A stretch of 64,000 nucleotides of DNA from Nonomuraea endophytica. GTDB taxonomy: Bacteria > Actinomycetota > Actinomycetes > Streptosporangiales > Streptosporangiaceae. Of the stretch, positions 26,270-33,425 are shown in pieces. A program made the translations under genes and the position numbers. Position 1 is the first letter of the stretch. Every line of letters starts with the position of its first letter. A model generated the notes under the pieces. It was not told the DNA's origin and made no database searches. It saw only the letters and a list, made by a program, of their open reading frames with translations. The stretch spans positions 1,364,001 to 1,428,000 of the forward strand of contig NZ_JACHIN010000001.1 of the NCBI RefSeq assembly GCF_014203235.1, given 5' to 3'.

Positions 26270-26806
26270 TCAGGCCGGCTGGCGGTCGAACGTGACCGAC
26301 TCGATGACCACGTCCTGCTGCGGCCGGTCGTTGCGACCGGTGGGCACCTTGCAGAGGGCGTCGACGACGTTCTTGCCCTCGATGACCTCGCCGAAGATCG
26401 TGTGACCCCCGTTGAGGTGCGGCTGGGCGCTCACGGTGATGAAGAACTGCGAGCCGTTGGTGCCCTTGCCCATCCGGATGCCCGCGTTGGCCATGGCCAG
26501 CAGGTACGGGCGGTTGAAGTTGTTCTGGGCGTGGATCTCATCGTCGAAGGCGTAGCCGGGGCCGCCGATGCCCTGGCCGAGCGGGTCGCCGCCCTGGATC
26601 ATGAAGCCGTCGATGATGCGGTGGAAGATGGTGCCGTCGTAGAGCGGCTTGTTGGACTTCTCACCCGTCTCCGGGTGGGTCCACTCGCGCGTCCCCTCGG
26701 CGAGTTCGACGAAGTTGGCGACCGTGTTCGGAGCAAGCTCAGGGAAGAGCTTGATACGGATCAGGCCGTGGTTTGTCTTCAGGTTTGCGATCAGCTTCTC
26801 TGCCAC
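26270..26806 (-). CDS. Cyclophilin-type peptidyl-prolyl cis-trans isomerase
   Basis: A 178-residue cytoplasmic PPIase that speeds proline isomerisation during folding. Cyclophilin motifs are IFHRIIDGFMIQGGDP (FHR and IQGGD), MANAG, NGSQFFIT and LNGGHTIFGEV. No signal peptide is seen. GTG 26806 (VAEKLIANLKTNHG) is chosen because GAGGGGGG lies ~10 bases before it; a longer frame to 26893 is not family-like. It diverges from DUF5324. Confidence 0.93.
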   Translation of the reverse strand: MAEKLIANLKTNHGLIRIKLFPELAPNTVANFVELAEGTREWTHPETGEKSNKPLYDGTIFHRIIDGFMIQGGDPLGQGIGGPGYAFDDEIHAQNNFNRPYLLAMANAGIRMGKGTNGSQFFITVSAQPHLNGGHTIFGEVIEGKNVVDALCKVPTGRNDRPQQDVVIESVTFDRQPA

Positions 26807-26965
26807 GAGACAGCTGCCCCCCTCTAGGCGCAGGGTTGGAATTGTGGTGTTTTGATGACTATGGCCCTTGAGCCGTTGGCAGCATCCTCCCACGGCTCCC
26901 GATGATTGAGCCGCCTTGTACCGGGAAGGTCACGCTCCGGGGCCCCAATGACAGGGGAGGTTGTC

Positions 26966-27481
26966 GTGTCCCTGACACTCAGAAGACGCCGTGCGGTGAT
27001 CGAAATACCCGATACATGGATGGGCCGTGTCAAGGCCCAGGCCGTGCAGGCGGGCCGCCGGCTCGCGCCGATGGCGGACCAGGCCAAGGTGGCCACCGCC
27101 CAGCGCATCGAAGACGCCCGTTACTGGGCAGCGCCCAGGCTGGAAGACGCGGCGCACCAAGTGGAGGATCGGCTCGCGCCGGCGGTCAGCACCATGCTGA
27201 CCCAAGCCGCGCACAAGATCGATCCGTCACCCATACCCAAGTCCCGCCGGTGGCCGGTGATCCTGCTGATGACCGGACTCGCGGTGGGCGCTATGGGCTA
27301 CATGTTCTACCGCCGCAACGCGCAGCAGTGGACTGACCACATGAAGGACTCCGCCTCGGACGCCTCACAGTGGGTGAACGACCGGGCGGAGAAGGCTGCC
27401 GACCGGGTCTCCGACACGGCGGACAAGGCCGCGGACCACATCTCGTCCACGGCCAACGAGGCATCTCGCAAGATGTCCTGA
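26966..27481 (+). CDS. DUF5324-like membrane protein
   Basis: A 171-residue protein of unknown function. The N-terminal ~105 residues are amphipathic and Ala-rich (QAKVATAQRIEDARYWAAPRLEDAAHQVED). One transmembrane helix follows (VILLMTGLAVGAMGYMFY), then a helical tail with heptad-like WVNDRAEKAADRVSDTADKAADHI. This pattern fits DUF5324, typically found next to the cyclophilin gene in actinomycetes. GTG 26966 is selected because GGGGAGG ends six bases before it; an ATG at 26948 is the alternative. Confidence 0.8.
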   Translation: MSLTLRRRRAVIEIPDTWMGRVKAQAVQAGRRLAPMADQAKVATAQRIEDARYWAAPRLEDAAHQVEDRLAPAVSTMLTQAAHKIDPSPIPKSRRWPVILLMTGLAVGAMGYMFYRRNAQQWTDHMKDSASDASQWVNDRAEKAADRVSDTADKAADHISSTANEASRKMS

Positions 27482-27491
27482 TTTATCCGCA

Positions 27492-27524
27492 GAAAGCGCG
27501 CCACCCCCTGGGTGGCGCGCTTTC
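27492..27524 (+). terminator. Perfect 14-bp terminator after DUF5324
   Basis: GAAAGCGCGCCACC and GGTGGCGCGCTTTC are joined by a 5-base loop, starting ten bases after the stop codon. A short T-run is part of the 3' arm. Strong intrinsic terminator. Confidence 0.9.
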
Positions 27525-27529
27525 CGCAC

Positions 27530-27905
27530 TCATCCCCCAAACGCACCCCCACTCCCGCGTCCCTGCCAACCCGACACCCCGCCCCGGACCTCGCACGTCC
27601 GCAGCCCCCGCCACCCGCAGCCCTCGCACGCCCGCTGCCCTACCACCCGTCGCCCCACGCTGGACCTCACACGCCCACGACCCCACGCCCCGGCACCCCG
27701 CTCATCCCGTCTCCCGCGCCCTGGCATCCCCCGTCTCCCCGCGCACCCCTTCCCCCGCGCACCCCTTTCCCCGCGCACCCCTTCCCCCGCGCACCGCGCC
27801 CTCGACACCCCCGCACCGCGGACGCCGCGCACCCCGAGCCCGGACACCCCTCAAGGCCGCGGACCGAGATCACACGCCCGGCGGCCCGACAGCACGGCAA
27901 GGGCG
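27530..27905. other. C-rich low-complexity gap
   Basis: About 375 bases without a supported gene. The plus strand is very C-rich, with repeats of CGCGCACCCC separated by CTTCCCC/TTTCCCC between 27737 and 27795 (three near-identical units of ~19 bases). The minus strand is correspondingly G-rich with several GGGG runs. The frame of the next gene is open through it (Pro/Arg/His-rich), but composition and the promoter at 27912 argue against translation. Confidence 0.65.
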
Positions 27906-27911
27906 GGGGCG

Positions 27912-27940
27912 TTGACGTTGTACCAAGCGCTTGCTACAAC
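27912..27940 (+). promoter_or_regulatory. Sigma-70-type promoter with palindromic operator, leaderless start
   Basis: The -35 TTGACG (27912-27917) and -10 TACAAC (27935-27940) are spaced by exactly 17 bases. The spacer contains the perfect palindrome CAAGCGCTTG (27924-27933), extendable to TAC...CTA. The predicted transcription start is 7 bases after the -10, at the ATG of the next gene (27947). The mRNA would therefore be leaderless and the palindrome would be an ideal repressor site, for example for a TetR-type protein. Confidence 0.7.
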
Positions 27941-27946
27941 GCTGGC

Positions 27947-29020
27947 ATGGCGCTCTCACCCCTGGACGACTTCCCGATCCACCAGACATCCCAGGTCATG
28001 CGGCACGTGGCCACCTCCGACCGCAACTTCTACGACCGCTACTACTTCAACTGCCACGCCGCCACCGACGAGCTCATGCTCATCATCGGCGTGGGCCAGT
28101 ACCCCAACCTGGGTGTCACCGACGCCTTCGCCTGCGTGAGGACGCAGCGGCTGCACCGGGTGGTCCGCGCCTCGCGGGAGCTGGGCGCGGACCGGATGAA
28201 CACCGAGATCGGCCCGTTCCGGGTGGAGGTCATCGAAGGGCTCAAGCGGCTCCGGGTGCTGTTGGAGCCGAACGAGCATGGCCTGTCCTTCGACCTCACC
28301 TGGGAGGGCACGATCCCGGCGACCTTGGAGCCGCGCCATTTCGTGCGCTGGCAGGAGCGGGTCATGTTCGATTCGGTACGGATGGCGCAGACCGGACGGT
28401 GGTCCGGAAATATCAGGATTGGCGAGGAGGAGATCGCCGTCACCCCGGACCGCTGGCAGGGGACCCGCGACCGCTCCTGGGGCGTACGACCCGTCGGCGA
28501 ACCCGAGCCGCCCGGCATCCAGTCGAAGAACCCGGGCACGTTCTACTGGCTGTACGCGCCCATGCAGTTCGACGACCACGCGATCCTCTGCATCATCCAG
28601 GAGGACGAGAAGGGCCGCAGGGTGCTGGAGGAGGCGACACGGGTCTGGTCGGACGGCCGGGAGGAGGAGTACCTCGGCCGCCCCGAATACCAGCCCGTGT
28701 ACGCCCCCGGCACCCGTGACGTGGTCGAGGCCGTGATCGGCTTCTCCCCGCCCGGCGGCAAGCCGTTCGAGGTACGCGCCCGTCCGATCCTGCCCGTCCA
28801 CCTCATGGTCGGCACCGGGTACGGCCTGGAGCCCGACTGGAAGCACGGGATGTACCAGGGTCCGGACCCGGTGGTCCAGGGAGTGACCTATACGCTCCCG
28901 GACGACGCGGCGCGCATGTGGGGCATGGTCGACGCGGTCGGCCGGTTCGAATACGACGGCCAGGTCGGGCACGGCCTGTACGAATACTGGGCCCTGGGCC
29001 CGCACCCGACCTTCACCTAG
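27947..29020 (+). CDS. Conserved hypothetical protein, possible CrtC/Svf1-like lipocalin fold (DUF7064/7065-like)
   Basis: A 357-residue soluble protein with no signal peptide. I recognise only a general pattern: two beta-rich halves with Trp/Tyr-rich strands (FYWLYAPMQFDDHAIL, GTRDRSWGVRP, GLYEYWALGP). It resembles proteins distantly related to hydroxyneurosporene synthase/Svf1 and now called DUF7064/DUF7065. It sits alone between two gaps and has its own operator-bearing promoter. No enzymatic residues can be assigned. In actinobacteria such genes often lie near lipid or steroid catabolism, which is not visible here. Confidence 0.6.
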   Translation: MALSPLDDFPIHQTSQVMRHVATSDRNFYDRYYFNCHAATDELMLIIGVGQYPNLGVTDAFACVRTQRLHRVVRASRELGADRMNTEIGPFRVEVIEGLKRLRVLLEPNEHGLSFDLTWEGTIPATLEPRHFVRWQERVMFDSVRMAQTGRWSGNIRIGEEEIAVTPDRWQGTRDRSWGVRPVGEPEPPGIQSKNPGTFYWLYAPMQFDDHAILCIIQEDEKGRRVLEEATRVWSDGREEEYLGRPEYQPVYAPGTRDVVEAVIGFSPPGGKPFEVRARPILPVHLMVGTGYGLEPDWKHGMYQGPDPVVQGVTYTLPDDAARMWGMVDAVGRFEYDGQVGHGLYEYWALGPHPTFT

Positions 29021-29149
29021 ATCTCACACCAGGAACCTCACACCAGAACCTCACACCAGAAGCTCACACCGCCCGTACTCCCCGTCCGTACGGCCGGCAC
29101 AGGTCCCCCGCCCGACACATGACCACGACGCACAGCCGCCAACCGATCG

Positions 29150-29612
29150 ACCACAGTCGGCCGTAGTCGACTGCAGTCGGCTGTAGTCGGCCGCTGTCGG
29201 CTGTAGTCGACTGCGGTCAGCCGTAGTCGGCCAGCTGTTGTCAGCTGCGGTCGGCTGCGGTCAGCCGTAGTCGGCCAGCTGTTGTCAGCTGCGGTCGGCT
29301 GCGGTCGGCCGTTGTCGGTCGGCCGTAGTCGGCCAGCTGTTGTCGGTCGGCTGTTGTCGGCTGTAGTCGGCTGCGGTCGGTCACGACCGGTCTTGGTCGA
29401 CCAAGACCAACCGCGGCCGGTTGTCGCCGGTCCTGGTCCTGGCTGGCCGTGGTTGTCACGGTTGGCTGCGATCCGCCACAGTCGGCTGCGGGCGACTGTG
29501 AGCGGTTACGGCCAGTCGTGGTCGACCCCGCGAGCCATGGCCGGTCCCGGTCGATCGTGGTAGGTCGTGATCGATCGGGGTCAGTCGTGGCTGGTTGTGA
29601 TCGCCGGTGTGG
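29150..29612. repeat. Dense degenerate repeat region built on GTCGGCYG units
   Basis: The whole gene-free stretch 29021-29612 was examined. From about 29150 it consists of ~10-base variants of GTCGGCTGYR and GTCGGCCGTA. Within it a perfect 44-base direct repeat occupies 29218-29261 and 29262-29305, and a diverged third copy follows to ~29350. After 29380 the units change to CGGTCNTGGTCG and GGTCGTGNTCG forms up to the secreted-protein gene. No gene or start signal is seen. Confidence 0.85.
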
Positions 29613-30065
29613 CTAGTCGACCTTTTCGCACTTGATGGAGACCGTCTTGGCCAGGCCGTTCGCGGGCGGGGTGCCCATCACGGTCAGCGAAGGCTTGGAA
29701 CCGGCCTCGGCCCGGCCTGCCTGGTCGGTGCCCTCTTCGGCCGGAAGTGCGGGGACCGCCTCCGCGAACTCCAGGACCTCGCCCTTGACCTTGTCGTCGG
29801 CCTTCTCGGCGTCGGGGGCGAGCGGGGCGGCCTCGGTGGGCAGGCTTTCCGCGTCGTCCGAGGTGGTGACCTTGCCGTCCTTGTCGATGGCGATCGCCTT
29901 GTGCGCCCTGGTGAGCTCGGCGATGACCTTCCCGTTCTCGTCGGTGCAGACGACCTTGCCGCCTGCGCCGGGTGCGGGTGTCTCGTCGGCCATCGCCGAT
30001 CCCCCCAGGGCGGCGAGCCCCAGAACGCCTACCGCACTGAGGACCATTACGCGTCGCTTGAACAT
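29613..30065 (-). CDS. Small exported protein of unknown function
   Basis: A 150-residue protein with a classical signal peptide (MFKRRVMVLSAVGVLGLAAL, cleavage likely after GGSAMA). The mature part begins DETPAPGAGGKVVCTDENGK, is acidic and Ala/Glu/Pro-rich in the middle, and has a Cys near each end (VVCTDE and SIKCEK) that could form a disulfide. No family recognised. It diverges from the OmpR-type regulator over a gap with paired direct repeats, so it is a likely target of that system (inference). Confidence 0.75.
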   Translation of the reverse strand: MFKRRVMVLSAVGVLGLAALGGSAMADETPAPGAGGKVVCTDENGKVIAELTRAHKAIAIDKDGKVTTSDDAESLPTEAAPLAPDAEKADDKVKGEVLEFAEAVPALPAEEGTDQAGRAEAGSKPSLTVMGTPPANGLAKTVSIKCEKVD

Positions 30066-30125
30066 GAATTCTCCTGTCGTGTGGGTCGGACGAGGACGAA
30101 TCTGCTCTGCCGTACCTGAAGAGAG

Positions 30126-30164
30126 GCTGAAGGCGCCCTAAATGATCTTCAGGTTGGCTTTAGG
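30126..30164. promoter_or_regulatory. Two divergent pairs of TTYAGG direct repeats, 11-base period
   Basis: On the plus strand TTCAGG (30148-30153) and TTTAGG (30159-30164) are 11 bases apart. On the minus strand TTTAGG (30142-30137) and TTCAGC (30131-30126) are also 11 bases apart. One-turn direct repeats are the usual OmpR/PhoB-family binding pattern. They sit between the exported-protein gene and the response-regulator gene, so autoregulation and control of the divergent gene are both likely (inference). Confidence 0.6.
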
Positions 30165-30187
30165 TGGCTTGCTGCACTCTGAGAGGC

Positions 30188-30859
30188 GTGCGAGTGCTAT
30201 TGGTTGAGGACGAGCAGCGGCTGGCCGACCTGGTGAAGGGCGGACTGACCGGCGAGGGGTTCGCGGTGGACGTGGCCTACGACGGCCGCGACGGGCTGTG
30301 GATGGCCACCGAGAACGACTACGACGTGATCGTTCTCGACGTGATGCTGCCCCGGATGAACGGCTACGCCGTCTGCGCCAAGCTCCGTGAGGCGGGCAAC
30401 TGGACGCCGATCATGATGCTGACCGCCAAGGACGGCGTCTACGACGAGGCCGAGGCACTCGACACCGGGGCCGACGACTATCTGGCCAAGCCGTTCTCGT
30501 ACGTGGTGCTGCTGGCCCGGCTGCGTGCGCTGGTGCGGAGGGGCGGGCGGGAGCGGCCGGTGTCCATCACGGTCGGGGACCTGGTGATCGACCCGGCCGG
30601 GCTGCGCTGCCGCCGGGGCGAGACGGAGGTGTCGTTGACGCCGAAGGAGTTCGCGGTGCTGCACGGGCTGGCCAGGCGGGCGGGCGAGGTGGTGTCCAAG
30701 AGCGACCTGCTGGCCGCCGCCTGGGACTTCTCCTACGACGGTGACGCGAACATCATCGAGGTGTACATCAGCGCGCTGCGCCGCAAGATCGACCTGCCGT
30801 TCGGCAGGACGACCCTGGTGACGGTCCGCGGCGCGGGCTACCGGCTGGAGGCGGAATGA
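30188..30859 (+). CDS. OmpR/PhoB-family response regulator
   Basis: A 223-residue regulator. The receiver has the acidic pair in VEDEQRL, the phospho-acceptor in VIVLDVMLP, Thr in MLTAKD and Lys in YLAKPF. The winged helix includes SLTPKEFAVLHGL and ends VRGAGYRLEAE. The start could be GTG 30188 (VRVLLVEDE) or GTG 30194, which is better spaced from GAGAGG at 30181-30186. Its TGA overlaps the kinase ATG. It belongs to the CutR/TcrA-like group by general appearance. Confidence 0.9.
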   Translation: MRVLLVEDEQRLADLVKGGLTGEGFAVDVAYDGRDGLWMATENDYDVIVLDVMLPRMNGYAVCAKLREAGNWTPIMMLTAKDGVYDEAEALDTGADDYLAKPFSYVVLLARLRALVRRGGRERPVSITVGDLVIDPAGLRCRRGETEVSLTPKEFAVLHGLARRAGEVVSKSDLLAAAWDFSYDGDANIIEVYISALRRKIDLPFGRTTLVTVRGAGYRLEAE

Positions 30860-32907
30860 CCGGCAACGGCAACACGACCCCCCACGACCCACAGCCCGGC
30901 CCGGACACTCCCCCTGCCGCTCAGCCGCCCACGGACACTCCGCCGGCCGCGCAGGACCACAACACCGCTGGGCAGCATCAGGCCGCAGGGGAACATCAGG
31001 CCGCTGAGGAGCATCGGGTCGCTGAGGAGCTTCGGGTCGCTGAGGAGCTTCGGGTCACGCGGGCGCCCGACACCGCGCGGGCGCACAACACCGCGCGGGC
31101 GCGCCAGGACACGCCTGCGGACGCGCAGACGCGCATGGACGCTCTGGCTGCGCGAGCGCGCAAGAGCGTTCGGGCGTTGACCGCGCGCGGGAACAAGAAC
31201 GCGCGGGGAGGTCAGGGCGCTCAAGCGTGGCGGGTCGGGCGGGGGCATGAGGGGGCACAGCCACGCAAGAGTGCGGGGGCACGCACGGCCGCTCGCGGAG
31301 ACCAGACCGGGCGCGGAGACCAGACCGGGCGGGGAGACCAGACCGGGCGGGGAGACCAGACCGGGCGGGGAGGTCAGGGTGTTCGGGGGTGGCGGGTCGG
31401 GTGGGGGCACGTCGGGGGGCGGAGTCAGGTGGGTGGGTCGTTGGGGGGTCAGGTGGGTGGGTCGTTGGGGGGTCGGGTGCGGGAGGGGGCTTCTTCGGTA
31501 CGGCTGCGCGCCACTCTGGCCGCCACCCTGGTAGTTGCGCTGGCTTTGGGGGTGACGGCGCTGGTGTTGGCGCAGTCGATGCGCGGCACTCTGGTGGCCA
31601 GCGCCGATGCTGACGCCGCACGGCGGGCTGTTGGGGCGGTGCCCGCTCTGCAGGCGTCGGCGGCGCAGCTTGATGCGCAGAAGGACGAGTCGGGGGCACA
31701 GCTCGACACCTGGCAGGCCGGTCCGGTGATGCCGCTGTACACGCAGAGGGCCGATTCGGTGACGCGGCTTGATGCGCCGACGGCTGACCTGGCGTCGCAG
31801 CTCGATGCGCAGAAGGGTGAGAAGGTCAGCGTTGCCGACCGTACGCAGCCGTTTCAGACTGTCGTCGATCCGGACGTGATGCTCAGCGCGGACGGTAAGA
31901 GCTTCTCCACTGCCTGGGAGCAGGTGGATGGGTTCCGGGTGGTTGGGATGGCGGTGACTACGGAGGCGGGGCCCGGGATGGTGCTCGCGCGTTCGTCGCT
32001 GGCTCCTACCGAGCAGGCGCTCAACACGCTCAACAGTGTGCTGCTGCCCGGGGTGCCCGCGCTGCTGCTGGTGGTGGCGGTGATGACGTGGCTGTCGGTG
32101 GGGCGGGCGCTGCGGCCGGTGGCGGCGATCCGGGCCAAGGTCGCGGACATCACCGCACGTGATCTGCACCAGCGGGTTCCGGTGCCGAGTTCGGGGGACG
32201 AGATCGCGGCCCTGGCCACCACGGTCAACGGCACGCTGGACCGGCTGGAGACGGCGGTCGACCGGCACAAGAGCTTCGTCGCCGACGCCGCGCACGAGTT
32301 GCGCAGTCCGATCGCGACCCTGCGGGCGAGGCTGGAGCTGGCCGAGCCGAGCGAGCTGACCGCCGAGGCCCTCGCCGACGTCGAACGCCTCCAGTCACTG
32401 GCCGGTGACCTCCTCCTGCTGGCCCGGCTGGACGCGGGCGAACCGCTCCAGGCGGCCGACGTTGACCTGGGCCAGATCGCCGCCGAGGAGGCGGTGCGGG
32501 TCGAACGGCGTCCCGAGGTGGAGCTGAAGCTGGACGTGCAGCCGGACGTGGTGATCGAGGGTGTACGCGGGCACGTCGGCCGGCTCGTGACCAATCTGGC
32601 GAGCAATGCGGTACGGCATGCCGCCTCGACCGTCGTGGTCCGGGTCCGCAGCGAGGGTACGACGGCCGTGCTGGAGGTCGACGACGACGGGCCGGGGATT
32701 CCGGAGGGGCAGCGGGAGGCGGTGTTCGGCCGGTTCACCAGGCTCGACGAGGCCAGGGCGCGTGACGCCGGTGGCGCGGGACTGGGCCTGCCGATCGCCA
32801 GGGACATCGCGACGCTCCACGGCGGCACCGTCCACGCGGTCTCCGGGGGATTTGTCGCCCGTTTCCCCATGAACCACTACGCCGATGCGGTACGTGTGGA
32901 CGGTTGA
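30856..32907 (+). CDS. Sensor histidine kinase with a long repeat-built N-terminal extension
   Basis: A 683-residue kinase. Two membrane helices (about residues 217-238 and 398-420) flank a ~160-residue extracytoplasmic sensor. HAMP, HisKA (H-box DAAHELRSPIATL) and HATPase (N-box NLASNAVRHA, G-boxes DDDGPGIP and GAGLGLPI) follow. The first ~207 residues are atypical: low-complexity, basic and Gly/Gln-rich, built from in-frame minisatellites including four RGDQTG repeats. The ATGA overlap with the regulator supports the start at 30856. A GTG at 31477 would give a kinase of normal length (476 residues). Confidence 0.88.
   Translation: MTGNGNTTPHDPQPGPDTPPAAQPPTDTPPAAQDHNTAGQHQAAGEHQAAEEHRVAEELRVAEELRVTRAPDTARAHNTARARQDTPADAQTRMDALAARARKSVRALTARGNKNARGGQGAQAWRVGRGHEGAQPRKSAGARTAARGDQTGRGDQTGRGDQTGRGDQTGRGGQGVRGWRVGWGHVGGRSQVGGSLGGQVGGSLGGRVREGASSVRLRATLAATLVVALALGVTALVLAQSMRGTLVASADADAARRAVGAVPALQASAAQLDAQKDESGAQLDTWQAGPVMPLYTQRADSVTRLDAPTADLASQLDAQKGEKVSVADRTQPFQTVVDPDVMLSADGKSFSTAWEQVDGFRVVGMAVTTEAGPGMVLARSSLAPTEQALNTLNSVLLPGVPALLLVVAVMTWLSVGRALRPVAAIRAKVADITARDLHQRVPVPSSGDEIAALATTVNGTLDRLETAVDRHKSFVADAAHELRSPIATLRARLELAEPSELTAEALADVERLQSLAGDLLLLARLDAGEPLQAADVDLGQIAAEEAVRVERRPEVELKLDVQPDVVIEGVRGHVGRLVTNLASNAVRHAASTVVVRVRSEGTTAVLEVDDDGPGIPEGQREAVFGRFTRLDEARARDAGGAGLGLPIARDIATLHGGTVHAVSGGFVARFPMNHYADAVRVDG
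31000..31474 (+). repeat. Three in-frame minisatellites inside the kinase gene
   Basis: Array 1: an 18-base unit ending GCTGAGGAGCTTCGG, three copies at 31000-31053 (coding VAEELR-type). Array 2: an 18-base unit GGAGACCAGACCGGGCGS, four copies at 31297-31368 (coding RGDQTG). Array 3: a perfect 24-base unit, two copies at 31427-31450 and 31451-31474 (coding GG-S/Q-rich sequence). All periods are multiples of three, so copy-number change would alter length without breaking the frame. Confidence 0.9.
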
Positions 32908-32918
32908 AGGAGGCAATC

Positions 32919-33425
32919 ATGCTCACACGCCGTGCCTTAGTCACCCGCAGCGCCCTCACGGGCGCCGCGATCGTGTTCCTCTGGCCAAGCCGAGCCGACG
33001 CGAACGCCACAGACCGGGCCGACGCAGACGCCACAGACCGGGCCGACGCGGACGCCACAGACCGGGCCGACGCGGACGCCGCAGGCCAGGCCGACGACGG
33101 TTCCGGTTCACGTCAGGCCGGAACGGACGCGGAGTCCGCCAAGCCGGTCCTCGCCCTCACGAAGAACATTCGTGTCGGCGGCGGAAGGATCATCAAAGGC
33201 AAGTACGTGATCACCCAGCCCAGGAAGAACGTCTTCAGGTGCTTCAGCGCCAAGTGCACCCACCAGGGCTGCACGCTGGCCAGCGTCAGCCGTGGCACGA
33301 TCAACTGCCCGTGCCACGGCAGCAAGTTCAACATCTCAACCGGCGCGGTCGTCCAGGGCCCCGCCAAACGAGCACTGCCCCGCAAGAAGATCAAGGTAGC
33401 CGGCGGCAAGATCAGGCTGGCGTGA
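32919..33425 (+). CDS. Exported Rieske [2Fe-2S] protein
   Basis: A 168-residue protein with a twin-Arg-like signal (MLTRRALVTRSALTGAAIVF) and a C-terminal Rieske domain with the two cluster motifs CTHQGC and CPCHGS. It is a stand-alone electron carrier at the outer membrane face, without the transmembrane anchor of bc-complex Rieske proteins. The linker has three 24-base repeats coding DRADADAT. ATG 32919 is chosen over TTG 32904 because AAGGAGG ends five bases before it. It follows the kinase by 11 bases and overlaps the convergent GNAT gene by 14. Confidence 0.9.
   Translation: MLTRRALVTRSALTGAAIVFLWPSRADANATDRADADATDRADADATDRADADAAGQADDGSGSRQAGTDAESAKPVLALTKNIRVGGGRIIKGKYVITQPRKNVFRCFSAKCTHQGCTLASVSRGTINCPCHGSKFNISTGAVVQGPAKRALPRKKIKVAGGKIRLA
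33006..33077 (+). repeat. 24-base tandem repeat, three copies, in the Rieske gene
   Basis: Units at 33006-33029, 33030-33053 and 33054-33077 of the form GCCACAGACCGGGCC followed by GACGCRGAC, coding an Asp/Ala-rich linker. The first two differ by one base. The core AGACCGGGC also occurs in the 18-base kinase repeats. Confidence 0.9.

Noticed and set aside
27512..27946. 145-codon upstream extension of the gene at 27947
   Set aside because: Pro/Arg/His-rich low complexity, begins inside the DUF5324 terminator region, and a good promoter ends 7 bases before ATG 27947.
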